Assembly (NCBI GenBank): GCA_963727015.1
Contig: CAVSEV010000011.1
Coordinates: 868,001-932,000 of the forward strand
Length of the DNA stretch: 64,000 nt
Direction: 5' to 3'
From: DATFVJ01 sp963727015
GTDB lineage: Bacteria > Actinomycetota > Actinomycetes > Streptosporangiales > Streptosporangiaceae
In this document: positions 53,162 to 62,541 of the stretch, one piece after another
How positions within the stretch are numbered: the stretch's first letter is position 1
Layout of the letters: the number at the start of each line of letters is the position of its first letter
Made by a program: the position numbers and the translations under genes
The notes under the pieces: generated by a model
Told to the model about the DNA's origin: nothing
The model's database searches: none
What the model saw: the letters and a program-made list of their open reading frames with translations, nothing else

Positions 53162-53365
53162 ATGTCTGCACGCACACCCGAGGCCGAACCGCTGCTCACG
53201 CCAGCGGAGGTCGCGACGATGTTCCGCGTGGATCCCAAGACCGTCACGCGGTGGGCGAAGGCTGGCAAGCTGACCTCCATTCGCACGCTCGGGGGTCACC
53301 GCCGTTACCGGGAGACCGAGGTTCGCGCGCTGCTTGCGGGTATCCCGCAGCAGCGGTCGGAGTGA
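53162..53365 (+). CDS. bldC: developmental transcription factor BldC
   Basis: 67 residues from ATG 53162, with AGGAGGAG upstream; the longer upstream frame is not native. It is a single MerR-like winged-helix domain: LLTPAEVATMFRVDPKTVTR, WAKAGKLTSIRTLGGHRRYR and ETEVRALLAG, with the Arg/His-rich wing. BldC binds direct repeats cooperatively and delays sporulation in Streptomyces. A possible -10 (TAGAAT) is at about 52953-52958. Confidence 0.95.
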   Translation: MSARTPEAEPLLTPAEVATMFRVDPKTVTRWAKAGKLTSIRTLGGHRRYRETEVRALLAGIPQQRSE

Positions 53366-53600
53366 CGTTCCGGCTTCCGACATCCCGACGTGGGGGGTCG
53401 ACCGGGCCACGCGCGGTCACGCGTGCGGCACGGGCGACGAGAGATAGATTTGAGAGGGGGGTCGGCCCCGGCGGCCGTTGTGCCGCATAAGGGGGGTACC
53501 GTCTCGGGGAACCCGGCTGATGAGGTTCCCAGCAGACGCTGCCGGGGTCGATCCGGCTGACGTGGCGGTCGCCGGTGATCACAGTTCATGCGCGATGCCG

Positions 53601-54240
53601 TCACGCGTCGGCGAGCAGTTGTTCGAGCAACGCCGTTCCGCGGGTCGCGCGTCGCCGCGACCCGTAGCAGCGCGACCAATTGCTCTGTCAGCATGCGCTC
53701 CAGCGTGTCCCGCGGCAGATCGGCGGTTCGCCAGCCGGTCCAGGCCGGCGGCCTCCGCGCACGCGAGCCAGCATCGCAGCGTAAAGAACAGGGCCAGGTA
53801 CGGCGACGCCGAGGGCCTTGAGGATGCTTTCGAGCACCACCTGCCTGACGCCTTCGCCGATCTTACCGATCTTCCTGGCCGGGCCCATAGGCCCGGCCAC
53901 GCCGGTGTGACCGCCCATAAGCGCGAGATATCCGGCGGCGTGGTCCTCGACGTAGCCGAAAGTGCCCCCGCGAGCCCGTCGGGAGCACCGTCACCTCCCG
54001 GGCCGATCAGCGCAGTGAGTTGTTGTGCCGCGCGGCGCAGGGCTTCCGGGCACAACTCGTGCTTGCTGCCGAAGTAGTGATAGACGAGCGCACGCGAGGC
54101 GCAGGCCGAGGCGGCGACATCAGCCATGGAAACCTCGATCGCCGGGCGCGAACCGAGCAGTTCAAGTGCCGCGTTTATGAGTTCGTCCCTGCGCTCGCCG
54201 ACGGGCAGGCGGCGCCGGGCCGCAGCGGCGGCACCCGCAT
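53601..54240 (-). pseudogene. TetR family regulator with several frameshifts
   Basis: The HTH is readable: RRDELINAALELLGSRPAIE, VSMADVAASACASRALVYHY and FGSKHELCPEALRR. The ligand domain then needs several frame changes: GYVEDHAAGYLALMGGHTGV and GKIGEGVRQVVLESILKAL in one frame, SPYLALFFTLRCWLACAEAA in the next, TADLPRDTLERMLTEQLVAL in a third, and LLEQLLADA with stop at 53601 in a fourth. At least four indels, so non-functional as read. It lies beyond bldC, convergent. Confidence 0.75.
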
Positions 54241-54675
54241 TGCTGATGTTCTGCTTGCAAGGCTTCCGCTGGCGGGTCAGCGCACTCCCGTCCCCCCGCT
54301 GTCCGTCACCGCCCGAGCCTAATGGTCAGTAAAGAACTATCGCTGCGGGCTGGAGACCGGCCCTGATGCAACAGGCGGCGCGGTGCGGGCCTGCCCGGCG
54401 GGCGGCGCGGTCGGCACTGGTTCGCTACGTCTTGTAATTGCGCGTGTACTCAGCGAGCACGGCCGCTGTCTGCCATACTGATCGGCGCGCCCGTCGCTTG
54501 GGGGGTGGGGAGGCCGCACGGCCGGAACCGCCGAGGCGGCGGCATATCTGGAATCCGCGCAAGGCCATACGGCGCGAGTTAGGGGAGCCGTTCGGCCTGA
54601 CCGCTGTGGGGGCGGGCTCGCCGGGTTCCCGCAGTGGCGAAGCGCGTCACCGCGTTTCCGGGGGGAGGATCAGCA

Positions 54676-55638
54676 ATGGGCGAAACGGAGCCTGTTTCGC
54701 GTGCGCAGCGTGCCGCTGCGCGTCTGGAGTCGGCATGGGAGGGCTGGCGGACAAGGCACGGTCTTGGCGGCGTCCTTGCCCAGCCAGTGGCGAGCTACGT
54801 GGGCTACGCGCCAGAGGATCCGCAGGGCAGGCCACGCGTGGTCTTCGGCGTGGACGCCGCGGAGGCGGAGCAGCTGGCCGTGCTGCTCGACGGCCTGACG
54901 CGCGCCGCTGCGGTGGTGGCGGTGGAACCTGGTAGCCCCGGCGAAGGTGATCCTGATCCCGCTACTGATCCGGGCACCGGCAGCTCGGCTGACTTCGCGG
55001 ACGTCCTGCCTGATGCCGCACCTGCCGTGACGCCGGTGGCCGCGGCGGCAGTACCCGTTCCGGGCGCTGCCGCCGGCGTGAGCGCTGCCGCCGCCGTGAG
55101 CGCTGCCGCCGGCGCGACCGGTACGGGCGCTGCGGCCGGTGCGGGCCGCCACACGCCCGGCGAGCTACCGCGCTCGCTGGCCGAGCCAGCCGGCTTGCCA
55201 CCTGAGAATCCAAAGCCAGCCAAAGGCAGGCAGCTCCTGTCCCGCCGTAAAGGGGGTATCGGGCCGGCCGCGAAGGATGGCGCCGGTGAGCCTGCCGACC
55301 GGGACGGCGATCGGGCACCCAGCGTCGCCGGGGAGACGGAAACTGACCCTGCAGCCCGCGGCGACGAGCCGGCCAGTCCCGGGGGATCTGGCGCGCCCAC
55401 GGCTCGCGCCGTGGCCCGGCCTGCGGCTCCGGCCGCTCATCCCGCCATCGGCCCGCGGCCCACGGACATTCCGAGCGCACCCGCACCGTCGATAGCTGCC
55501 GAACTCGCCGGCTGGGCGGCGGGCGAACTGCCCGGGCAGGCATCGGGACTAGCCGCCCTGGGCACGCCCGGAGCAGAAGCCGCGCCCACGGCCAGGCGTA
55601 CCGCCGCGGCCGCGCGAACCAGCGGACAACGAGCGTGA
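54676..55638 (+). CDS. Pro/Ala-rich protein with small conserved N-terminal domain
   Basis: 320 residues from ATG 54676, with GGGGGGAGGA upstream. The first 75 residues look folded: RAQRAAARLESAWEGWRTRH, YVGYAPEDPQGRPRVVFGVD and AAEAEQLAVLLDGL. The rest is a disordered Ala/Pro/Gly chain with no membrane helix. I do not recognise the domain; the head resembles small actinobacterial proteins of unknown function. 54330-54675 upstream holds nothing definable. Confidence 0.55.
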   Translation: MGETEPVSRAQRAAARLESAWEGWRTRHGLGGVLAQPVASYVGYAPEDPQGRPRVVFGVDAAEAEQLAVLLDGLTRAAAVVAVEPGSPGEGDPDPATDPGTGSSADFADVLPDAAPAVTPVAAAAVPVPGAAAGVSAAAAVSAAAGATGTGAAAGAGRHTPGELPRSLAEPAGLPPENPKPAKGRQLLSRRKGGIGPAAKDGAGEPADRDGDRAPSVAGETETDPAARGDEPASPGGSGAPTARAVARPAAPAAHPAIGPRPTDIPSAPAPSIAAELAGWAAGELPGQASGLAALGTPGAEAAPTARRTAAAARTSGQRA

Positions 55639-55673
55639 GGGCCGGACCGGTTCGCTGCACTAGCAAGTGTTGT

Positions 55674-55774
55674 GCGCCGGACGGCTCTGCGGCGCCGGAC
55701 GGCTCTGCGGCGCCGGGCGGCTCTGCGGCGCCGGGCGGCTCTGCCGCGCCGGGCGGCTCTGCGGCGCCGGACGG
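55674..55774. repeat. 18-bp tandem repeats
   Basis: Five to six units of GGCTCTGCGGCGCCGG(A/G)C just after the Pro/Ala-rich gene. The period is a multiple of three but no gene uses it. Non-coding in context. Confidence 0.7.
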
Positions 55775-55798
55775 CCGGCGTCGTCGCCGACGGTGATC

Positions 55799-55836
55799 CC
55801 GGGGCGTTCTCAGGGGCAACACTGAGAACGCCCCGG
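55799..55836. terminator. strong 15-bp hairpin
   Basis: CCGGGGCGTTCTCAG, loop GGGCAACA, CTGAGAACGCCCCGG: a perfect 15-bp stem between the Pro/Ala-rich gene and the amidase gene. Position and stability fit a transcription terminator of the actinobacterial type without a T-run. Confidence 0.65.
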
Positions 55837-55995
55837 GACCGAGGTGCACGTGGCTGCCAAGTTAAACCTTGCCTGCCACTAGCCGGTTTGACCGGCTCGC
55901 GGCCGATGGCTGCGGGTAGCATGTCCAGCCGATGCGGAAGACAACCGGCGAGCGGCAACCATCTGACCTGGCGGATGCCGCTGGGGTAACGAACT

Positions 55996-56947
55996 ATGGC
56001 TAGCCGCCGTCGCTCGCCGCTCGCGGGCCCAGGCACGCGCGGCGCGGCGCACGCGACAGCCGCTGCCGGACGCGCCCAGGTGGCCCGGCGCAGGCTCCTG
56101 GCCGTGGCGCTGGCCGCCGCGCTCCTCGGGGCCACCGTCGGCTGCGCCGACGGCAAGGCCGGCGTCGCAGCGCAGACGACATCGCGGCCGAGCCAACCTG
56201 CGGCCGGAGCCGCGCCGCGCTGCTCCGCCGCCGGTTCCGTCGCCAAGCAATTCCCCTAATGTGTCTGCCCGGCCGCGCCGGCTGCCGCTCGCCGGCGACG
56301 TGATCCTGCTTGATCCGGGCCACAACGGCGGCAACGCCACGCATCCAGACACCGTCAACCAGCTGGTCAACGTCATCACTGAGAAGAAAGCCTGCGACAC
56401 GACTGGCGCGGAAACCGACTCCGGTTATCCCGAGCACGCGTTCAATTTCGACGTCGCCATCCGGCTGGCCGAGCTGCTGCGAAAGGACGGCGCGAAGGTC
56501 GTGCTGACCCGGCACAGCGATACTGGTGTGGGCCCTTGCGTCACCCAGCGGGCGGCCATAGGCAACCGGGCACACGCCAGCGCGGCGATCTCGATTCACG
56601 CCGACGGCGGTCCCGCCGGCGGATCGGGGTTCGAGGTCATCGAACCGGGCCTGGTGCCCGGTTACACCAACAAGATCATCGGCCCGTCCCGCAGGCTCGG
56701 CCTCGACATCAGGAACGAGTACCACGCCATTACGGGCGAGCCGTACTCGGATTATGTCGGCACGGCTGGGCTGGACGTCCGAACCGATCTCGGTGGCTTG
56801 AACCTGTCCACGGTGCCCAAGGTTTTCATCGAGTGCGCGAACATGCGCAACAACAGCGACGCAGCGCGCTTGACGAGTGCGGCGTTCCGTCAGCGCGTCG
56901 CGGTAGCGATCGCCGCCGGTTTTGCCGCGTTCCTGCATGGACGCTGA
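55996..56947 (+). pseudogene. N-acetylmuramoyl-L-alanine amidase (Ami1-type), frameshift in a C run
   Basis: The first frame (55996-56259) encodes a basic N-terminus and a lipoprotein-like signal (LAVALAAALLGATVGCADG). It meets TAA right after KQFP. The second frame, open from 56261, encodes the Amidase_3 domain: DVILLDPGHNGGNATHPDTV (zinc His), SGYPEHAFNFDVAIRLAEL, SAAISIHADGGPAGGSGFEV and VFIECANMRNNSDA (catalytic Glu). Deleting one C from CCCC near 56255 joins them as KQFPNVSARPRRLPLAGDV. Gene order and text match mycobacterial Ami1 (Rv3717). Read literally, the enzyme would lack its export signal. Confidence 0.75.
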
Positions 56948-57038
56948 GAGGCGCACCAGTGCGCGGGTGTGACAGTTTCCGGCGGCCGTTCCGGATCATC
57001 GTCCTGATACGTGGATCAGCGGATTCTCATCCAGCATC

Positions 57039-58805
57039 ATGCGAATAGCTGTCGCGGGTGACGGCCGTGGCACCGGGCTCACCTGCCGCCTGAACGATGA
57101 CGGGACCGCTGCTGGCCCGCCCGAGCCGGTGACGAGCCTCGCCAGCGCGGTGGCGGCGCTGGAACGGGAAGCGAGCCCGCGCTGGGTGTGGGCGTCGTCG
57201 GCAACGATCTACCCGGCCCTGCTCGGCGCGGATGTGCGGGTGGCCTCCTGCCACGATGTGCAGCTCACCGAGGCGGTGCTGCTTGCCCATCAGGGCCGGT
57301 TCGGTGAAGAGCCGTCCGTTGAAGCGGCATTGGCGCGGCTCCATGGCCGCGCGGCCGCGCCTGGCCTGCCCGCGCCATCCGCCGCTCGCGCGCAGTCAGA
57401 GCTGTTTCCTATCGCTGGCGACGGTTTCGCCGGCGCGCGCGAGGAACTCGACGCGGTCGTCGCGGTCCACGCGGATCAGCTTCGGCGGGTTGCCGCTGCG
57501 CCGCATCCGGGCCGGCTGTCGCTGCTCGCGGCGGCTGAGTCAGCGGGTGGCCTCGCCGCGGCGGAGATGACCGCGGCCGGCCTGCCGTGGCGCGGCGACA
57601 TCCACGATGATTTGCTCACCCAGCTACTGGGACCGCGGCCGGCCCCTGGCCTGCGCCCGCGCCGGCTCGTCGAGCTTGCCGAGGCGATTCGCGAGGCGCT
57701 GCACGGACGGCCAGTCAACCCTGATTCGCCTGCGCAGCTCGTCAAGGCTTTCGCGGCAGAAGGGATAAGCCTCACGTCGACCCGGGCACATGTGCTGCGG
57801 ACGGTGGACCACCCCGCGGTGCCTTTGCTGCTCGAGTACAAGGAACTGGCCAGGCTGCATGCGGCCGATGGCTGGGGCTGGCTTGACACGTGGGTGTCCG
57901 GTGGGCGGTTCCGGCCGGAATATGTGGTCGGCGGCGTTGTTTCCGGGCGCTGGGCCTCGCGCGGCGGTGGCGCGCTGCAGATCCCGAAGGTCCTGCGCCG
58001 CGCCGTGGTCGCCGATCCTGGCTGGGTGCTCGTTGTGGCGGACGCCGCGCAGCTCGAACCCAGGGTGCTCGCCGCCCTGGCGGGTGATTCTGCCTTCGCC
58101 CAGGCCGCCGCCGCAGGCGACGTGTATGCGGCGCTGGCCGGGACCCTCGGCGGTGAACGGGACAAGGCGAAGGTGGCCTTGCTTTCAGCCATGTACGGCG
58201 GGGCCGGGGGAGAGGCCGGCCAATTGCTCGGAGTGCTGCGCAGGCGGTTTCCAGCGGCCGCCCGTTACGTGGATGACGCCGCGCGGGCCGGCGAGGAAGG
58301 GCGCCTGGTCAGGTCCCGGCTCGGCCGTACGTGCCCGCTTCCTTCTGCCCAGTGGCGTGAGCTGACCGGCGATGGTGCTAATCCGCGCGCGGGCCGTGCG
58401 CTGCGCAGCAGGGGCCGGTTTACACGTAACTTCGTCGTGCAGGCGAGCGCGGCTGATTGGGCGGCGGTGCTGCTCGCGTCCCTGCGGCGCAGGCTGGCCG
58501 CGACCAACGGGCTGCCGGCGCTCGAGGCTGGGCGCCGCCCGAGGCTGGGCGGCCCGAGGCTGGGCGGCCCGCAGGCTGGGCGGCCCGCGGCTGGGCGGCC
58601 CGCGGCTGGGCGCCCTGGCCGCCCGCACCTCGTGTTCTTCCAGCACGACGAGGTTATCGTGCACAGCCCGGCCGCTGCGGCCGAGGAGGTCGTGCGTGCC
58701 GCCCTGGCCGCGGCTGAGGAGGCAGGACAGCTCGTCTTTGGTGAGGGACCGGTGCGGTTCCCGCTGGCGGTGTCCGTCGTCACCTGCTATGCGGACGCCA
58801 AGTGA
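57039..58805 (+). CDS. family A DNA polymerase / exonuclease-like protein
   Basis: 588 residues, the short PolA relatives of actinobacteria. The N-terminal part is a degenerate 3'-5' exonuclease-like domain. The polymerase part has motif A VVADAAQLEPRVLAALAGDS (Asp kept), motif B RDKAKVALLSAMYGGAGGEA and motif C FFQHDEVIVH. Before motif C lies a short Arg/Gly/Pro repeat made of RLGGP and AGRPA units (about 58545-58625). Key catalytic residues are present, so repair synthesis is plausible. ATG 57039 lacks a strong ribosome site. Confidence 0.85.
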   Translation: MRIAVAGDGRGTGLTCRLNDDGTAAGPPEPVTSLASAVAALEREASPRWVWASSATIYPALLGADVRVASCHDVQLTEAVLLAHQGRFGEEPSVEAALARLHGRAAAPGLPAPSAARAQSELFPIAGDGFAGAREELDAVVAVHADQLRRVAAAPHPGRLSLLAAAESAGGLAAAEMTAAGLPWRGDIHDDLLTQLLGPRPAPGLRPRRLVELAEAIREALHGRPVNPDSPAQLVKAFAAEGISLTSTRAHVLRTVDHPAVPLLLEYKELARLHAADGWGWLDTWVSGGRFRPEYVVGGVVSGRWASRGGGALQIPKVLRRAVVADPGWVLVVADAAQLEPRVLAALAGDSAFAQAAAAGDVYAALAGTLGGERDKAKVALLSAMYGGAGGEAGQLLGVLRRRFPAAARYVDDAARAGEEGRLVRSRLGRTCPLPSAQWRELTGDGANPRAGRALRSRGRFTRNFVVQASAADWAAVLLASLRRRLAATNGLPALEAGRRPRLGGPRLGGPQAGRPAAGRPAAGRPGRPHLVFFQHDEVIVHSPAAAAEEVVRAALAAAEEAGQLVFGEGPVRFPLAVSVVTCYADAK

Positions 58806-58953
58806 CCGGCGAATGGTCGTGGCGTGCGGCCGGGTCCGCTTGAGAGCCCTGTCGTGGTCTTGCCACAGGCAAGTGCCACATTCAGTGACACTGATCTCCC
58901 CGGGCCGGTATCTGGGGCGGCCGGCCAGTTCGCCGCAAGTATGCCGTCACCTG

Positions 58954-59943
58954 TCAGGGCACTTCAGGCAGCGCGGGCAGATGCTCGTCTGGCACCTGCC
59001 ACGACGGAAGGACGCGCGAGGTCGGGACCGCCGCGGGCAGGCTCGCATTGAGATCGCGGTGGATCACCTCGGCGACGTTCTCTATCGTGCGCACCCCGTA
59101 CGCCATGGTCGGGTTGTCCTGCGTCAATACCGCGATCAGGTAGTTGCGGCCGCGGCCGGAGAAGCTCCCGATGCTGTGAATACGCCAGCCGTGCGTGGCC
59201 CGGGGGAGCCAGCCGTTCTTCACGTGCACGGTGACACCTGCGGGCGTGCCCGCTGGGACTCCCCACCGCTGCGACGGTATGACGCGAGCCATCAGGCCGA
59301 GCGCATAGGCGCGTGAGGCGGCGTTCAGCACGGAATTCGTGCTCGTGAGCAGCCCCAGCAAGGTCATCTCGTCATGCGCGGTGATCTGGGTCAGTCCCCA
59401 GTAACCGCCGGGTCCCAGCCTGGTCTGTGTCATCTTGGCCAGGGTGAGGAAGTGCTGGAGGTTGCCCCGGCCGAGCCTGGCCCACAGCGTCGACGCCGCA
59501 TTGTTGTCGGACCGTGTGATCATCGCGGTCGTGAGGCTGACCTGCGTGGAGGTCAGGTACTTGTGCTGCTCCATCGCCGTGCGCAGGAGCGCGCCGAGAA
59601 TCGTGACCTTGACCACGCTGGCCGAGTCGAAGTGCTGATTCTGCCTGAGCGCGCACACGACACCCTTCTCGCGGTCGTTGACGGTCAGCGCCACGGCCGA
59701 GGTGCGCGTCCGCAGCGCAGCGAGGATGTCGCGGGACAGGCGGGCGGCCAGCGCCCGGTTCGGCAACGAGGAAGGCGTGCAGATGCTTGCGGAGGCGGTA
59801 CTTGCGGAGGCGGTGCTTGCGGCCGCGGTGCTTGCGTAGGTGGCGCCGCCGAACGCGGCCGCTGCGGATACGGCAGCGGCCCCGGCGAGGCTGCCAGCGA
59901 CGCGACGAACGCAGCGGCTACGTCCCAGCAAGAGTTGGCGCAT
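58954..59943 (-). CDS. secreted class A beta-lactamase-fold serine hydrolase
   Basis: 329 residues from ATG 59943 (AGGAGGAT upstream). Signal peptide and Ala/Ser/Thr repeat, then SASVVKVTILGALLR (SxxK), ITRSDNNAASTLW (SDN) and VTVHVKNGWLPR (KTG variant KNG). This fits beta-lactamase-related proteins or cell-wall D,D-peptidases; real lactamase activity is uncertain because a clear omega-loop ExxLN is missing. Confidence 0.8.
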   Translation of the reverse strand: MRQLLLGRSRCVRRVAGSLAGAAAVSAAAAFGGATYASTAAASTASASTASASICTPSSLPNRALAARLSRDILAALRTRTSAVALTVNDREKGVVCALRQNQHFDSASVVKVTILGALLRTAMEQHKYLTSTQVSLTTAMITRSDNNAASTLWARLGRGNLQHFLTLAKMTQTRLGPGGYWGLTQITAHDEMTLLGLLTSTNSVLNAASRAYALGLMARVIPSQRWGVPAGTPAGVTVHVKNGWLPRATHGWRIHSIGSFSGRGRNYLIAVLTQDNPTMAYGVRTIENVAEVIHRDLNASLPAAVPTSRVLPSWQVPDEHLPALPEVP

Positions 59944-59963
59944 GTCTGCATCCTCCTGATAGT

Positions 59964-59981
59964 GCGGCGCGAACGCGCCGC
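59964..59981. promoter_or_regulatory. palindrome upstream of serine hydrolase
   Basis: GCGGCGCG AA CGCGCCGC, an 8-bp perfect dyad 21 bases before the start codon, just ahead of the ribosome site. It could be an operator or an RNA hairpin. The remainder of 59982-60303 holds nothing definable. Confidence 0.4.
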
Positions 59982-60303
59982 CTCTACGCAGTCGTTCGGC
60001 ATCCTGGTCGATAATTGCCGGCGTTTGTCCAGTGGCGGGGCAGGCCGCCGCCCTGCCACCCGGGAGACGGCCGGCCTCGCATTGAGGTTGGCCCGGGGGA
60101 CGCAGAAACCTGCCGAGCGGCGGCCTGACGTAGGCATTGCCGCGGGACCTGGCCGCAGGCACCTTGTGGCCATGACGTGCGGACCACCCCGGTGGAGCGC
60201 CCGCCAGTGGCACCGCCGGCCGCAGCGGTCAGCCAGTCGCTGCCCGTATGACGGTGGTCCGCGAGACTGATCGAGAAGCCGTGCGGCGGTGAGGAGGGTT
60301 ATC

Positions 60304-61488
60304 GTGCCGAGGGCCTGGCAGGCCAGCCTGTTGCGAGAGCGCTCAGGCGATCAGCGCGTCACCAACATCGAACTCTTCTTCGACCTCGTCTATGTGTTTG
60401 CGGTCACCCAGCTGTCGCATCACCTGCTCGCCAACCCCACAGTGGAAGGCGCTCTGCAAACCGCGTTGTTGCTGGTACTTGTGTGGCTGGCATGGGTCTA
60501 CACCACGTGGGTGACGAACTGGCTGGATCCCGAGCGGATCGCGGTCCGGCTAATGCTGGTCGCGCTCATGCTGGTCAGCCTGGTCATGTCCGCCGCGTTG
60601 CCAGCAGCTTTCACGACGCGAGGTCTCGCGGTGGGTGGCGCCTACGCGACGATGCAGGTTGGCCGGAGCGCCTTCGTGGTGGTGGCTCTGAGAGGGCAAC
60701 GCCTGCAGCGGAACTTCGAGCGGATCCTTGCCTGGTGCCTGCTGAGCGGAGCGCTGGCTGTCGCTGGCGGGATCGCCCACGGCCACACGCGTGAACTGCT
60801 CTGGCTGCTGGCCGCTGGCGTCGACCTGCTCGGCGGTGCGGCTGGCTTCTACACGCCCGGGCTGGGCAGGTCCGCGACCAGTGAGTGGACAATCGAGGGC
60901 GGTCACTTTGCCGAAAGGTGCCAGGGATTCGTGATCATCGCGCTGGGGGAGTCGATCGTCGTGATCGGCGCTGCCCTGTCACAGTTGCCTTCGGTCACGC
61001 CGGCGGTGGCCGCCGCGTTCGCCGCCGCGTTCGCCGGCAGTGTCGCCTTGTGGTGGGTCTACTTTGACCGCAGCGCCGATGAGGCCGCGCGCGTCATTGC
61101 CGCATCGGCGGACCCCGGCCGGCTGGGCCGGTCTGCCTATCACTCCATCCACCCGGTCATGGTCGCGGGAATCATCGTCAGCGCCGCGGCCGACCAGAAG
61201 GTGCTCTCCCACCCCGCTGGCCTTCCCGCCGTGCCGACGATCTGGATGGTGCTCGGAGGCGTGGCATTGTTCCTCGCCGGACATGCGGCGTTCAAGGCCA
61301 CCGTATGGCGCGTCACACCCTGGTCCCGGCTGGCGGCGATCGCGCTGCTCGCGTTGCTCGCAATACCTGCGCCGTACCTGCCAGGGGCGGCGCTCGCCGC
61401 ATGCGCGGCCGCGGTTGTCGTGGCCGTCGCTGTCGCCGACCGGCTTCAGGGCGCCACGTCGCCGGGCGTGCCCGCGGCCCAGGAATGA
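60304..61488 (+). CDS. low temperature requirement protein A (LtrA) family membrane protein
   Basis: 394 residues from GTG 60304 (GAGGAGG upstream). About 11 helices. Family hallmarks: VTNIELFFDLVYVFAVTQLS, VWLAWVYTTWVTNWLDPER, HFAERCQGFVIIALGESIVV and YHSIHPVMVAGII. The role of LtrA proteins is poorly known. Confidence 0.92.
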   Translation: MPRAWQASLLRERSGDQRVTNIELFFDLVYVFAVTQLSHHLLANPTVEGALQTALLLVLVWLAWVYTTWVTNWLDPERIAVRLMLVALMLVSLVMSAALPAAFTTRGLAVGGAYATMQVGRSAFVVVALRGQRLQRNFERILAWCLLSGALAVAGGIAHGHTRELLWLLAAGVDLLGGAAGFYTPGLGRSATSEWTIEGGHFAERCQGFVIIALGESIVVIGAALSQLPSVTPAVAAAFAAAFAGSVALWWVYFDRSADEAARVIAASADPGRLGRSAYHSIHPVMVAGIIVSAAADQKVLSHPAGLPAVPTIWMVLGGVALFLAGHAAFKATVWRVTPWSRLAAIALLALLAIPAPYLPGAALAACAAAVVVAVAVADRLQGATSPGVPAAQE

Positions 61489-61657
61489 CGCGATCATCGT
61501 GGCCGGCGGCCGCCGGGCGTTGGGCGCAAGAAAGCCGTGCCGGCACCCGCCTCCACGCGGCACACGACGGGCCATAGGTGTCACGGTCGCCTGCGCGCGA
61601 CGACCCCGTACGGGTGGCAAATAGCCAGCGACGGGCGGTCGCTGGGCGTGCTCGGGT

Positions 61658-62413
61658 CTATGCGCGCTTTGCGCCCGGCGGATGAGTGATCAGCGAAACC
61701 CGCATGTCAGAGGAGGCCTTATGGTCGACCTTCACCACGTCAGGCAGGAGCTTGAGGAACTCACGGAAGCTCTTGCGGCCGTAGTTGCGCTCGTCGAATG
61801 ACGGGTCGAGCGCGAGCATCTTGCTCTTCAGCCAGGCTCCGGTGGCGGACGTGTCTGGAGACTCTTCAAGCGCGGCAACGACCAGCCGCTGGGCGTCGGC
61901 GATGTCGAACTTGGCGCCCAGCTCGGCCCGTACCGCGGGGTCAACGGCGCCTACGAGCGTCCCCCAGTACTTGTACTCCGAGCAGACGGCCACGAGCCGC
62001 GTGCTGGCTGAGGCTTCTGTGCCGACCCCGACAACCTTCTTGCCGAAGCTGCGCAGCCGCTGCACCAGCGGCGTGTAGTCCCCGTCGCCTGCGACCAGGA
62101 TGAAGGTCGCGACCTCTGGACGGGTGAATAGTGCCTCCATTGCGTCGGCCGTCAGCAGGATGTCGGCCGCGTTCTTCTGCTGGATCCCGAACCTGGTCAC
62201 CTGAATCATCTCGATGCCGTTCAGTGCCAGATCCTGCTGGCGGGAGCCATACTGGGGCCGCGTCCAGTCGGCGTAGGCGCGGCGGATGGCGGCGTTGCCA
62301 TAGTCGCGGCACAGCAGCTCGAGCGCCTTATAGGGCACCGGGTTGTCCCCTGGCAGCACGGCAGCTCCGATCACCAGATTCTCGAAATCCAGGTACAACG
62401 CCACCTGATCCAT
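61658..62413 (-). CDS. NYN domain ribonuclease-like protein with LOTUS/OST-HTH domain
   Basis: 251 residues. The NYN (PIN-like) domain at about 1-150 has VALYLDFENLVIGA, NAADILLTADAMEALF and FILVAGDGDYTPLVQRL, giving the acidic metal site. The C-terminal domain (about 165-235) has FDIADAQRLVVAALEES, GAWLKSKMLALDPSFDERNY and GRKSFREFLKLLPDVVKV, an OST-HTH RNA-binding fold. Together they suggest an RNA nuclease guided by its own RNA-binding domain. ATG 62413. It stands alone. Confidence 0.88.
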   Translation of the reverse strand: MDQVALYLDFENLVIGAAVLPGDNPVPYKALELLCRDYGNAAIRRAYADWTRPQYGSRQQDLALNGIEMIQVTRFGIQQKNAADILLTADAMEALFTRPEVATFILVAGDGDYTPLVQRLRSFGKKVVGVGTEASASTRLVAVCSEYKYWGTLVGAVDPAVRAELGAKFDIADAQRLVVAALEESPDTSATGAWLKSKMLALDPSFDERNYGRKSFREFLKLLPDVVKVDHKASSDMRVSLITHPPGAKRA

Positions 62414-62541
62414 GACCGGCTCCCGCCTCGGCTTTCTTGCCTGCCAACCGCCTATTCAATTCTCGCGCGGTACCCAGCATGCGGACGAGCCCGGCAATCG
62501 GCGACGCCGGCCCGGCCTGATCCGGATCACGCAGGCCCGGA

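Noticed and set aside
54647..55849. Minus-strand frames opposite the Pro/Ala-rich gene
   Set aside because: Arg/Pro/Ser-rich shadow frames of a GC-rich gene. The plus strand has the ribosome site and the conserved N-terminal domain.
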